Shown here piece by piece: positions 1 to 7,887 of a stretch of DNA of 64,000 nt (position 1 is its first letter; the number at the start of each line of letters is the position of its first letter). The translations under genes and the position numbers were made by a program. The stretch lies in the NCBI RefSeq assembly GCF_900105185.1, contig NZ_FNTJ01000001.1, forward strand, positions 1 to 64,000. Reading direction: 5' to 3'. The notes under the pieces are model-generated. The model saw nothing but the letters and a program-made list of their open reading frames with translations. It was not told where the DNA came from and made no database searches. The stretch comes from Pseudomonas saponiphila (lineage in GTDB: Bacteria > Pseudomonadota > Gammaproteobacteria > Pseudomonadales > Pseudomonadaceae).

Positions 1-514
1 GGATCTCCGAGCGCAGCGCGGGCAGCGGCTGTTCGGCCAGCGATTGCCGTGCCTCCCTGCCGATGATGGTGGTGCTGACGCGCCGGTTGATGACGAAGGC
101 CGCGCGCAGCGCTGGCCGGAACACCTGTGCTTCGCGGATCAGTGCGACCATCTCGGCAGAAGCCCATACGTCGTAGGGGCTGGGCTGCACGGGGATCAGC
201 ACGCGCTCGGCCGCCAGCAGCGCGGAACGCGCGAGGGCGGCGATGCGCGGCGGGCCGTCGATGATGATGTGATCGGCCCGCCTGGCGAGTTCTGGCGCTT
301 CCTGATGCAGCGTTTCGCGGGCAAGGCCCACGGCGCTGAACAGACGGGGCAGGCCCTGCTGGCTACGCCGCTGCGTCCAGTCGAGCGATGACCCCTGCGG
401 GTCGGCATCCAGCAGGATGACATGCAGGCCGCGCATCGCCAGTTCGCCGGCGATGTGCGTGGCGAGCGTGGTCTTGCCGACGCCGCCTTTCTGGTTGAGA
501 AACGCGAAGATCAT
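1..514 (-). CDS. parA: ParA-family partition ATPase (partial, 3' end outside window)
   Basis: Deviant Walker-type ATPase expected to segregate the ICE while it is extrachromosomal. The reading frame opens with ATG at 514 (MIFAFLNQKGGVGKTT), giving the P-loop KGGVGKTT at residues 9-16, followed by LLDADPQGS and IIIDGPP, the motifs of the ParA/MinD family. About 171 codons are visible; small ICE ParAs are about 210 residues, so roughly the last fifth lies off the left edge. It follows repA on the same strand, with an iteron-bearing gap of about 240 bp between them. The start is set by the canonical ParA N-terminus; a shorter start would remove the P-loop. Confidence 0.85.
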   Translation of the reverse strand, partial: MIFAFLNQKGGVGKTTLATHIAGELAMRGLHVILLDADPQGSSLDWTQRRSQQGLPRLFSAVGLARETLHQEAPELARRADHIIIDGPPRIAALARSALLAAERVLIPVQPSPYDVWASAEMVALIREAQVFRPALRAAFVINRRVSTTIIGREARQSLAEQPLPALRSEI

Positions 515-666
515 GGCGCGGCCCTCCGAGCTGGAAAGCCGGCCTGGCCGTGCCGTTTCGTGGTTGTCCACCGAAACGGCGCGCTTCTACTAAAAGTTAT
601 GTATTTCTTGTTAGGTAAGTTAGAGGGAACGCAAACCCGCGCCGTTGTTGGCTTTCCGGCGTTTTC

Positions 667-731
667 GTACTCCTGATAGCACGAGGGTCGTACTCCTGAT
701 AGCACGATACCCGGTACTCCTGATAGCACGA
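667..731. repeat. Three iteron-like 18-bp direct repeats between repA and parA
   Basis: The 18-mer GTACTCCTGATAGCACGA occurs exactly three times, at 667-684, 690-707 and 714-731, with a start-to-start spacing of 23 and 24 bp, about two helical turns. It lies between the end of repA (756) and the start of parA (514). This layout is typical of RepA-binding iterons at a plasmid-like origin. An alternative is a ParB or RepA autoregulatory site for parA. Confidence 0.75.
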
Positions 732-755
732 GGCCGTCCACAGGTTCTCCCGCAG

Positions 756-1600
756 TTATCCCCGTGCCGCGTGCGGCACGGGCCGGAAGGTCAGCAGCTC
801 GGTGTTGTCGTCCGGCATCCGCTCGATGCCGAGGACGTAGCCGGGCAACGACTGCCGCGCCACCAGGGCGCGCACGTCGTAGGCGAAGTCCGAGAAGCGG
901 GCCGCGCTGCCGGATTTGCGGTACAGGTGTCGGAAGTCGAATTGCCAGCCGTGCTCCTGCCGCCCGCCATGCTTGCGCACCAGGCGGTACAGCCAGCGTT
1001 CGATACCGCCCTTCAAGCGGAAATAGGCCGGGTCGATGGTCAGCACCAGGGCGGCGTCGAGCACGCCGGCATAGAACCAGTCCGGCAAGATCAGCTCGAT
1101 GCCCAGCGGGGTGCCGCTGGCGTCGGCGAGTTCCTTCCACTCGTTGATCCACGAGAAGCGATGCAAGCGCCTTCCCGTGGTTTCGCGGATGGACGTGGCC
1201 ACCGTGGTCGATTGCAGCCGGTCGAGGGCGGCCTTCAGGCGCTGGTAGTCGTTGAGGGACGTGCCGCGCCCGATGAAGCGCAAAATCTCGTAAGGCGTGG
1301 CGCGTATCCAGCGCGACGGGCGCAGGCCCGCGTCGCGCGCCTCCACGATCTGCGAGCGGCCCATATCAGCACGTCGGCATCCCATATCGTTGCGATGCCG
1401 TGCTCCTGCGTGCCTTCCACGCGAATGGTGACGTTCCCGCTGCGGAAGTCGATCGGCGCCGTGCGCCGCGACTTGGCAAGCGAGAAGAACGGAAAGGCCA
1501 TCAAGTCCTGGGAATCGCGTGGCGCCATGTCGCCCGGCAGCGCGCGGAACAGATCGAGCTGTTCGCGCTGCGGCAAGGCTTGCCCTGGCGGGCTGGACAT
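756..1600 (-). pseudogene. repA: RepA replication initiator, broken by a one-base deletion
   Basis: Replication initiator of the type found in Tn4371-family ICEs. The N-terminal part (MSSPPGQALPQREQLDLF through WDADVLIWAA) is in one frame, and the rest (SQIVEARDAGLRPSRWIRATPYEILRFIGRGTSL to ELLTFRPVPHAARG) is in another. The frames join if one base is restored near 1356, where the DNA reads GCCGCTCGCAG and the continuous protein needs one more C. Without repair the first frame runs out soon afterwards. Start chosen at ATG 1600; an in-frame GTG at 1612 is also possible. The restored protein would be about 281 residues. Either a real null allele or a sequencing error. Confidence 0.75.
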
Positions 1601-1626
1601 GGCGAAGGCCACCCACGCGCCGACGA

Positions 1627-1941
1627 TCAGCGGCCATCACGGTAGTCGCCCGCGTGGCGCTCGGCGTATTCGGGATCGGACGTGGCCTCGTAGCTGCGCT
1701 GGTCGGCCCAGGCATCGAGGTCGGACACCGCGTACATGACGCGGCGGCCGAACTTGCGGAACTTGGGGCCGCCGCCGATCACCCGCTGCTTCTCCAGCGT
1801 GCGCGGCGACAGCCGCAGGTAGTCGGCGGCTTCGTCGTTTGTCAGGTAGCGTTGAGGCTGCGAGGGTCGCAGTGACGGCAGCGGCGGCAGGCCGCGAGGG
1901 GAGCAGGTCGCATGGGATGTACCTCCATCAAGCCCGGCCAC
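1627..1941 (-). CDS. Small helix-turn-helix DNA-binding protein (AlpA/excisionase-like)
   Basis: A compact MerR/AlpA-type HTH is clear in the middle of the protein (RYLTNDEAADYLRLSPRTLEK ... GGGPKFRKFGRRVMYAVSDLDAW), a family common just upstream of repA in ICEs of this type. It probably acts as a regulator or recombination directionality factor. The 5' end is doubtful: ATG at 1941 has no clear ribosome site, whereas an ATG at 1913 has GGAGG eight bases upstream but is in a different frame. So either the start is non-canonical or another small indel lies near the 5' end. About 104 residues as given. Confidence 0.65.
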   Translation of the reverse strand: MAGLDGGTSHATCSPRGLPPLPSLRPSQPQRYLTNDEAADYLRLSPRTLEKQRVIGGGPKFRKFGRRVMYAVSDLDAWADQRSYEATSDPEYAERHAGDYRDGR

Positions 1942-2023
1942 ACCACGCGGCCGGATAGAGGCACTCTCAAGAAAGCAAGGCTTCTTGCTAAGGGACGATT
2001 CGCACGGGTCGAGAAAGTCCCCC

Positions 2024-2795
2024 CTAATGCGACGGGAACATTGGAAGCTGCGCTAGTCGGCGGTAGCCGCCGTGCATCAGCTCATCGCCGCGGCGTACCA
2101 GCCGCCGTACGCGGGCACGCAATGCACTGTCTTTGTGCCAGTCGGCCGCGACGGCATCCGCGCCGAACAGACCTTCGCCCACCTCGCGCAAGGAGGCTCC
2201 CGCGAGGGTCGCGTCGAGCGCTTGCAAGGTATGCAGTTCCAGCAGCGCGGCGGGCGTGGGGCGGGAGCGGGCTGTTGCCACAGGCGTGGCCACGGTTGCG
2301 GCAGATAGCGCATCCAGCTTCGCAGCGAGCGTGCGGTAGCGCGCACAGGGCGTGGCGCAGGCGCGTGTGGCGTAGAGATAGGCCGAACCATCTTCCAGGT
2401 CGGGTGCGAGTGCCAGCCGAACGCAGCAGCCTGGCCAATGCGATACGAGCACCAGGCGCTTGCCGTCGTGGGTCAGTTGCTTGCGCCCAGGATGCGCCAG
2501 AACTCGAAGGTATGCGCATCGGGTGGTGGGTCGGCGTCGGGGTATAGCTGCACCACGGCATCGTGATCGGGGAACCCAAGCAGGATGTGCGTCGCGCGCA
2601 TCCAGGCCGGGATCTTCCAGCAGGCGCAGGCCCCAGGCCTGCGCCGCATCAGGCTTGCGACGCCGGCGTAGCCAGTCGCGCCGGTAGCTTGGATTCCTGC
2701 GCCAAATACTCCCAAGCCAGCGCTGGGCCATCGAGGTGCAGCGTGTAGAGATACGCGGCCGTGGGATACCAGTGTTGGCTGCTGCGGTCAGTCAT
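2024..2795 (-). pseudogene. DUF6499 + DUF2285 ICE protein with three frameshifts
   Basis: The N-terminal DUF6499-type segment starts at ATG 2795 (MTDRSSQHWYPTAAYLYTLHLDG), with GGGAGG nine bases upstream. The protein then needs three frame changes to stay continuous: after WEYL to RRNPSYRRDW (about 2703), after DAHPAW to FPDHDAVVQLYPDADPPPD (about 2571), and after FEFWRI to PGRKQLTHDGKRLVLV (about 2488). The last frame runs through the DUF2285 domain (PAALLELHTLQALDATLAGASLREV ... LVRRGDELMHGGYRRLAQL). Each break is explained by one base lost or gained in or beside a short G or C run. Function unknown; DUF2285 proteins are DNA-binding-like proteins confined to ICEs. Confidence 0.75.
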
Positions 2796-3136
2796 GGCGA
2801 AACCTCCCTGTTTCTGGGAACGTCGCCACAATTCCGCTGTGCGGGAGCTATCGAATCGCCATCAAGTGGTCATCAAACTCGGGTTACGCTTTAACTGCTG
2901 GTGTCAAGACAGATTCGCTCCAGTGCATTGCCGAAATCGTCTAAATGCGACGACTGCACCGCCCGGAAATGGGGTGCAGCATTGAACACCGTGCCGAATC
3001 TCGCGCCTGGCATCATGACTGTTTTGGTCAGGAGCGCACCACCCTGTGCAAGCATGCGGATCAAGACTTGCCAGGTCTTGGCTAAGACCGAAATAGTCAC
3101 AATGCGATACTTTTTGCCTGGTCGCGCTGGAATGCG
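2796..3136. other. Gap without a recognisable gene
   Basis: This 340-bp stretch between the decayed DUF6499/DUF2285 gene and the DUF2958 gene has open frames on both strands, but none resembles a known protein or has a good ribosome site. Its right part (about 2880-3110) is less GC-rich than its surroundings. It may be remnant DNA of a lost small gene. Confidence 0.4.
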
Positions 3137-3484
3137 TCAATCGGTGATCGAACCGTTTTCCTGAGCCAGTCGAACGTATTCCGACAGCGGCCGCGTCGGC
3201 TGGAAATACCGATCTCGTATCACGGGCTGCTTGAGCGGCCCGACGATGGACGCCAGATCGGACAGCTTCACCGTCGCCAGGGCAGGCATCCCGATCCCGA
3301 GGTCGATCAGGCCGTAGGCCGTATCGCCATCGGTCGGATCGAGCGCGGCCAATAGCCAGGTCGCATGTGCGTCCGGTGTGAACAGGCGCACCACGGGCAG
3401 CGGGTCACATTCCTGGCCTGCGGCGCGGGTGAGGCCGTGGCCAGTAGGTGCACCCCGGTCTTCCTCGGTGACAAGCGTGGTCAA
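3137..3484 (-). CDS. DUF2958 domain protein
   Basis: The protein matches the DUF2958 pattern: TLVTEEDR near the N-terminus, DPLPVVRLFTPDAHATWLLAALDP, then DGDTAYGLIDLGIGMPALATVKLSDLASI, ending in YVRLAQENGSITD. This is a small conserved ICE and plasmid protein of unknown function, usually near repA and DUF736 genes. The frame is open further upstream to ATG 3574, but homology appears to begin near codon TTG 3484, which has GGAAGG upstream; about 115 residues result. TTG is inferred as the start. No disabling mutation is visible. Confidence 0.65.
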   Translation of the reverse strand: MTTLVTEEDRGAPTGHGLTRAAGQECDPLPVVRLFTPDAHATWLLAALDPTDGDTAYGLIDLGIGMPALATVKLSDLASIVGPLKQPVIRDRYFQPTRPLSEYVRLAQENGSITD

Positions 3485-3770
3485 GGCCGCGCCCCTTCCA
3501 CGACACACGCAATCGCCGAGGCGCATCTGTGCCTGCGGACGGATGCACGTATGCGCAAGCGCACGAAGCCGCAAAAGCGGAGAGGCACGAAGGCGTATTG
3601 GTGGAAGTCAGGAAAGACACGGATGCGGTTCCCTGGGTCTGAGGAAATCCGCAGATGCGGATCTCCGTAAAAGCACGGAAAAGGAAAACATCACCACCAA
3701 ATGAACACTATAGATTGTAGTCCTATAGGGCGCAATGGGCTGTCATCTTGGTTTTTTGGGGAAACCATAG
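3485..3770. promoter_or_regulatory. Divergent regulatory region of the Xre gene, with CTATAG inverted repeat
   Basis: This region separates the leftward DUF2958 gene from the rightward Xre regulator. An inverted repeat, CTATAG (3708-3713) and CTATAG (3723-3728), lies about 45 bp upstream of the Xre start in AT-richer DNA. It is a plausible autoregulatory operator or promoter for the divergent genes. The rest (3485-3700) shows no gene. Confidence 0.4.
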
Positions 3771-4064
3771 GTGGCAGCGAAGAACTCATTGGCAGCGGCG
3801 ATTCGGACGGTAAGGAAGGCGCGTGGTTTGAGCCAGGAAGCGTTCTCCAACGTGTCCAGTCGCACCTACATGAGCACGCTGGAGCGCGACCTGAAAAGCC
3901 CAACCATCCAGAAGCTGGCCGATCTGTGCGAGGTCATGGAAGTGCATCCGCTCACGCTGCTCACATTGGCTTATGCCGGTGACAGCACCCGCGAAGCTGA
4001 TGAATTGCTGGCACAGGTGCGCCAGGAACTCAGGGCGATATTGGAAGAGCCCGACACGCCTTAG
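3771..4064 (+). CDS. Xre-family transcriptional regulator
   Basis: A 97-residue HTH_3 (Cro/CI) protein: LAAAIRTVRKARGLSQEAFSNVSSRTYMSTLERDLKSPTIQKLADLCEVMEVHPLTLL spans nearly all of it. It starts with GTG at 3771 after a GGGGAA-type ribosome site. It is the only rightward gene among leftward ICE backbone genes here, with an inverted repeat just upstream, so it probably controls itself and the divergent backbone operon. Xre regulators in ICEs often govern excision and transfer, but which promoters this one controls is not shown. Confidence 0.8.
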   Translation: MAAKNSLAAAIRTVRKARGLSQEAFSNVSSRTYMSTLERDLKSPTIQKLADLCEVMEVHPLTLLTLAYAGDSTREADELLAQVRQELRAILEEPDTP

Positions 4065-4092
4065 CGCGTTGGCGTGTGGTACTGAATTGCAG

Positions 4093-4190
4093 CAAGCGGA
4101 GCGCGCAGCGCCGCAGGCGCGAAGGCGTGAGGGATTGAAGCCGGATGGCCGTGACGGCTTGCCGGCACGGGGCGAAGCCCGAAGCCCGGC
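4093..4190 (+). repeat. ICE intergenic structured element, copy 1
   Basis: The stretch starts with CAAGCGGAGCGCGCAG, then a hairpin (GCGCC-gca-GGCGC), then GAAGGCGTGAGGGATTGAAGCC and a second hairpin around GGGCGAAGCCC. Copies at 9057 and 12341 share the flanks but carry different bases in the first stem. It follows the Xre gene by about 30 bp. Confidence 0.5.
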
Positions 4191-4375
4191 GGCGCTTACA
4201 GCGCCGACACGCCACACACCGCTCGTTGACACGGATTGCGAGCCACAAGGCACGCATGCAGGCCCGCCGTGACGGGCGTATCCAGCACGCGGCAGCAGCA
4301 GAAATCCTGCGCGTGCGGTGCTGCGATCAGCAGCATCGCGCCCCGCCGCAGTGGGCGGGACGCGGTAAGCGGCTG
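4191..4375. other. Non-coding gap downstream of the DUF736 pseudogene
   Basis: No convincing gene. A GC-rich inverted repeat, CCCGCC-gcagt-GGGCGGG, around 4339-4357 could act as a terminator-like structure for the leftward DUF736 transcript, although it lacks a T tract. Confidence 0.35.
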
Positions 4376-4691
4376 TCAGGCCGCCTTCGGCTTGTTGCGC
4401 GACCAGATCAGGTCGTGCGTGCCGTCCTCGTTCTCGATCAGGCGGGCATAGACCGTCGCCGGGAACGAAGGGTCGTCGATGGATACGGACAGGTATTCCC
4501 GCCCGGCCTCGCTGGTCTTCTTCCACGCTGCGCCGACTTCGTGGCCAGCCGCTTGCAGGTGGAAGTCGGGGGCGTTCTCGGTGTCGCCCTTGTCGTTGGG
4601 AACCAGCTTGACCTTGACGTTGAGCGTCAGGGGTGCGAAGCGTGCCGGTGAAGCCGTCTTTCTCTGCGGTGAAGGTGCCGATGTTAGCCAT
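4376..4691 (-). pseudogene. DUF736 family protein with a +1 frameshift
   Basis: DUF736 proteins are about 100-residue ICE proteins of unknown function. The 5' frame begins [20 protein letters not shown] from ATG 4691. The remainder ([16 protein letters not shown] ... [30 protein letters not shown]) is in another frame. A run of four G on the plus strand at 4630-4633 would need to be three for a continuous protein. Everything else looks conserved, so the lesion is recent or is an assembly error. Confidence 0.75.
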
Positions 4692-5466
4692 GATGTTTCT
4701 CCTTTCGGGTTGAACAAGGTCGCGCCAGTGCGTCCTTGTTGTGATCCGGCCGGCGGGGGATGGGCTGGTCGCACCGCACAGCGGTCGCAACAACGTGGAG
4801 AACCTGGAAGCGAAAAGAATTTGTCCCGCGAGGAATGCGCGCAGCGCAGGGGAAATTGTTTTCGCTGCAAGGTTGCGGCCATCAAGCACAAGGCGCAGCC
4901 GCGCCACCGCCAGGATTCACAACAAGACAAGGACGCACAGGCCGCCCGCTCCCGAATGGAGACGTGGCCAACTCGGCATCCCCGCGTGACGGCTGCACCG
5001 GCTTGCGCCCTGACGCGGGCCAGGTCAATGCCCCGACGACAAGGCCAGAGCGCCCCTGCCGCAGCTCACGGCCACATACTGAGGCGTGGTGTGGAAGCTC
5101 CATAGAAGCGAGGCTGGGCGGCGTGTCGGTGAACCGTCTTTCGTGACGTACAGACAACGAACCGCCAGCGTCGGGGACGGCACGCTTTCGTGCAACCTGC
5201 CGCAGCAAGCCGGGGCGTAGCCACACCAGCCCCGCCCATTGCGGCGGGGCTCGGTCGAATCGTTGGCGGCGCGATGCGCCGCCACACTTGCTGGCTTCGT
5301 GGATTTCGCGCACGAGCGCCCTTGTGCGTGGCCCCATCGCCGCCTGTCCGAAGGCGGCGATGGGGCGTTTTGGCTTTGAGCAGTGAAACCGGGCGCGGCC
5401 ACCGCCGCGCCCGGAGTTTTCGACCACCGGCCCCAAGGCGGCACGGCTTGGGGCCGGTGCGGCTCG
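4692..5466. other. 770-bp non-coding region with strong hairpins
   Basis: Open frames here are typical GC-rich shadows with no family resemblance. The sequence holds near-perfect hairpins: GCCCCATCGCCGCC (5331-5344) with its complement at 5353-5366, followed by GTTTT, and CACCGGCCCCAAG (5425-5437) with its complement at 5447-5459. A further GC-rich hairpin lies around 5229-5252. The region may encode a structured RNA or carry terminators on both strands. Confidence 0.45.
5331..5370 (+). terminator. Strong hairpin followed by GTTTT
   Basis: A 14-bp stem (5331-5344 with 5353-5366), a loop of about 8 bases and a short T stretch fit a rightward intrinsic terminator. No rightward gene directly precedes it, so the transcript it ends, if any, would be an unannotated RNA from 4700-5330. 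Confidence 0.5.
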
Positions 5467-5676
5467 TTATTCCTTGGTTTCGATGATCCACCACACGGCG
5501 CGCGGCAAGGCGCGGCCCGTGAGGGGATGCAGATCGGTCAGGTCGGCGCGGGCCGTCCAGCCACGCGGCGGACGGTAGCCGCGCACGTCGCCGTCGCCGT
5601 GCCAGCGGCGGGCGCGCACCGTGCCGGAGGCATAGGTCGCAGCTATGCGGGGGCGGTTTGCGGGTTGGTGGGTCAT
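5467..5676 (-). CDS. Small hypothetical ICE protein
   Basis: A 69-residue basic protein (MTHQPANRPRIAATYASGTVRARRW ... LTDLHPLTGRALPRAVWWIIETKE). Start taken at ATG 5676, with GAGG eight bases upstream; ATG codons at 5685 and 5694 are also in frame. It is downstream of parB on the same strand. I do not recognise a domain; small proteins ending in a WWIIETKE-like tail are common beside parB in related elements, which is the main reason to call it real. Confidence 0.5.
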   Translation of the reverse strand: MTHQPANRPRIAATYASGTVRARRWHGDGDVRGYRPPRGWTARADLTDLHPLTGRALPRAVWWIIETKE

Positions 5677-5696
5677 GGCAGGCATCCTCAACATGA

Positions 5697-5722
5697 AGCG
5701 CCCCGGCCGGAACCGGGGCGCT
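5697..5722 (-). terminator. Hairpin downstream of parB
   Basis: AGCGCCCCGG (5697-5706) pairs perfectly with CCGGGGCGCT (5713-5722) just beyond the parB stop at 5738. There is no T tract, so it may stabilise or attenuate the transcript rather than fully terminate it before the small downstream gene. Confidence 0.5.
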
Positions 5723-5737
5723 ATCTACGGTGCGAAG

Positions 5738-7807
5738 TCACGCGGCCAAAGCCTCGGCCTGCGGCTGGTCATCCGCCACGGCGGCCACTTCTTCCTGTGC
5801 TTCGGCTTCGCCATCCGCCGGCGCGTCCTGCCCGGTCTGCTGCGGGCCTTCGGAGCGGAAGATGGCGGGCATCCAGCCGGTGCCAGCGGCCAGCCGTTCG
5901 GCTTCGCTGGCAATGTCGCCCTTCTTCAACTTCGCCAGTCGGGTGACGTGCGAGGGCGCGAACCCGCCAACGGCTTCCAGAATCGCGGCCTTCGGCACAT
6001 GCCGGAAGTAACCCTCATTGGTGGGCTGCCACCACGCGGCCATATCCAGCCCCACGGCCTGCGCCAGTTCCGCGCCGGGCTGGTGCGGCGTGGCGCGAGG
6101 CGTCACCACGTCCACCGTGGAAGCTAAGCACACGGCCAACAGCCGCACCAGTTCATCCTGTGATTTCGCCAGCAGCGCGGCGAACAGTTCGGCGCTGTCC
6201 TCCGGCAAGGTTTCGCCTGCCACCTGTTGCAGTTCGCGCAGCGCCACGGCGGCGGGTGATTCCGGCCAGTCCGGGGCCATGCCTTCCAGCCGGTCTTGCA
6301 CCGTGAGGCGCACACCCAGCGGCAGGTCGTGCCCGTAGTGCCTTTCCTGCAAGACGGTCTGCACCATGCCATGCACCACGGCGGCCAGCGCTGCTTGCGG
6401 ATGCCGTGCAACTTCGATTTGCAGCGCAGCGGTACGGTGCGCGCTCAACCGCTGCGCCAGTCGGTCAGACATGGCGGCGGTCTTGGGCTGCTCGTCGTCC
6501 TCGCCTGCGTCCTCGTTCGCGGCTTCGCCTTCGCTGCCGAAACCCTGCCGCAGCCGCTCCAGCGTGCGCAGTGCCTTGGCCTCCGCTTCGCGCAGCAGCC
6601 CGCGATGAATCGCGGCCTGCCCGTCGCGGTCGATGGTGACAATGGCACCGGCTGCGGCCTTCACGTTGGCCGCATAGTCCAGCAAGCCATCTTCCAGCGC
6701 CTGCAACTGCTCGCCCAGGCGTTCGCCTTCTTCCTGCAAGGCATCGGCCTTTTCCTCGTCCTCGTCGTCCAGCGCGGCATCCACCGCCTCGGCCAGTTCG
6801 TGCAGCTTGGTTTGCAGCTTCTCGATGCGCTGCGCGTCGCGCTTGTTCGGACTGCGGCGTTCCCTTGGCGCACGCTGGAAGGCTTGCAGATCGGCATGGG
6901 TCATGCCCGGCGTGGCATCCACCCACGCCCAGCCCTCGGCCTGCACCTTGGCGGCGATACCTGCCAGCTTGTCCTGCGCCAGCCGTTCCAGCAGTGCGGC
7001 ATCGGTCAGATACACGCCTTTGTCGCCCTCCGCGAACAGGTCGCGGCGGATGCCACCGCCTTCCTGCTCGTAGCCGTCCAGCCCGACAAAGCGCACCAGC
7101 GGATGCCGGTAGGCGTCGATTTCGCGTTCGGTCAGGCGGTCGCGCAGGTTGTGCGGGCCGCGCTGCCATGTGGGCGCATCGTAGAACGCGGCTTCCTGCG
7201 CAGCATGGTCGTCGGTGATGGCGAGGGCCATCAACTGGTCAAGGCTCACGGCCTCGGCCCGGTAGTCGGCCAGCAGGCGCGGCGACACGTTGGCGAGTTT
7301 CAGACGGCGCTGCACCACCAGCGGCGTGACGCTGAAATCCGCTGCAATGTCCTCGATGCTGCGGCCTTCGGCCACGAGCGCGGCGAACGCCTCGAACTGG
7401 TCGGCGGGGTGCATGGCTTCGCGCTGCACGTTCTCGGTGAGGCTGGCCGTGCGGGCGGTGCCATCGGCCACCAGCAGGCAAGGCACCTCCCATTCCTTGC
7501 TAATGCGGTGCTTTTTCGCCAGCAGCTTCAACGCTGCGAGGCGACGGTCACCGGCCACGACCTCGTAATGCTCGCCATCGGCGGCGGCAATCACGATGAG
7601 GTTTTGCAGCAGGCCGACACGCTGGATGCTGGCGGCGAGTTCGGGAATGGACATGCGCGGGGTCTTGCGCACGTTGCGGCCAGTGGGACGCGACACCAGC
7701 CGCGACAGCGGAACCAGAATCAGGTTCTTGGTCGGATCAGCGGCTTCCAGCGGGATAGCGGCGGCGGTGTTGATGGCGCGGGCTTCGGTTTGGGTAACGG
7801 CGTTCAT
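5738..7807 (-). CDS. parB: ParB/RepB/Spo0J-family partition protein
   Basis: A 689-residue ICE ParB. The ParB/sulfiredoxin-like N-terminal domain lies at about residues 30-130 (LVPLSRLVSRPTGRNVRK, VVAGDRRLAALKLLA, SLTENVQREAMHPADQFEAF), followed by a helix-turn-helix (IEDIAADFSVTPLVVQRRLKLANV) and a long acidic, Glu/Asp-rich central coil (about residues 330-470). Start set at ATG 7807 (MNAVTQTEARAINTAAAIPL), with AGGAG upstream; the frame is open further upstream but that part is antisense to the next gene. Much larger than chromosomal ParB (about 290 residues), as usual in these elements. No frameshift seen. Confidence 0.85.
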   Translation of the reverse strand: MNAVTQTEARAINTAAAIPLEAADPTKNLILVPLSRLVSRPTGRNVRKTPRMSIPELAASIQRVGLLQNLIVIAAADGEHYEVVAGDRRLAALKLLAKKHRISKEWEVPCLLVADGTARTASLTENVQREAMHPADQFEAFAALVAEGRSIEDIAADFSVTPLVVQRRLKLANVSPRLLADYRAEAVSLDQLMALAITDDHAAQEAAFYDAPTWQRGPHNLRDRLTEREIDAYRHPLVRFVGLDGYEQEGGGIRRDLFAEGDKGVYLTDAALLERLAQDKLAGIAAKVQAEGWAWVDATPGMTHADLQAFQRAPRERRSPNKRDAQRIEKLQTKLHELAEAVDAALDDEDEEKADALQEEGERLGEQLQALEDGLLDYAANVKAAAGAIVTIDRDGQAAIHRGLLREAEAKALRTLERLRQGFGSEGEAANEDAGEDDEQPKTAAMSDRLAQRLSAHRTAALQIEVARHPQAALAAVVHGMVQTVLQERHYGHDLPLGVRLTVQDRLEGMAPDWPESPAAVALRELQQVAGETLPEDSAELFAALLAKSQDELVRLLAVCLASTVDVVTPRATPHQPGAELAQAVGLDMAAWWQPTNEGYFRHVPKAAILEAVGGFAPSHVTRLAKLKKGDIASEAERLAAGTGWMPAIFRSEGPQQTGQDAPADGEAEAQEEVAAVADDQPQAEALAA

Positions 7808-7887
7808 GGTGATAACTCCTATCGGTTCAGGGATGCAGCAGCGAAGAAAGCGACAAGGGCTGCTGCCTGCCCCTGCCGCGTGGGGAT

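Noticed and set aside
4882..5494. Several 140-185-codon minus-strand open frames
   Set aside because: They overlap each other in different frames, are rich in Arg, Pro and Ala, have no good ribosome sites and coincide with GC-rich hairpin DNA.
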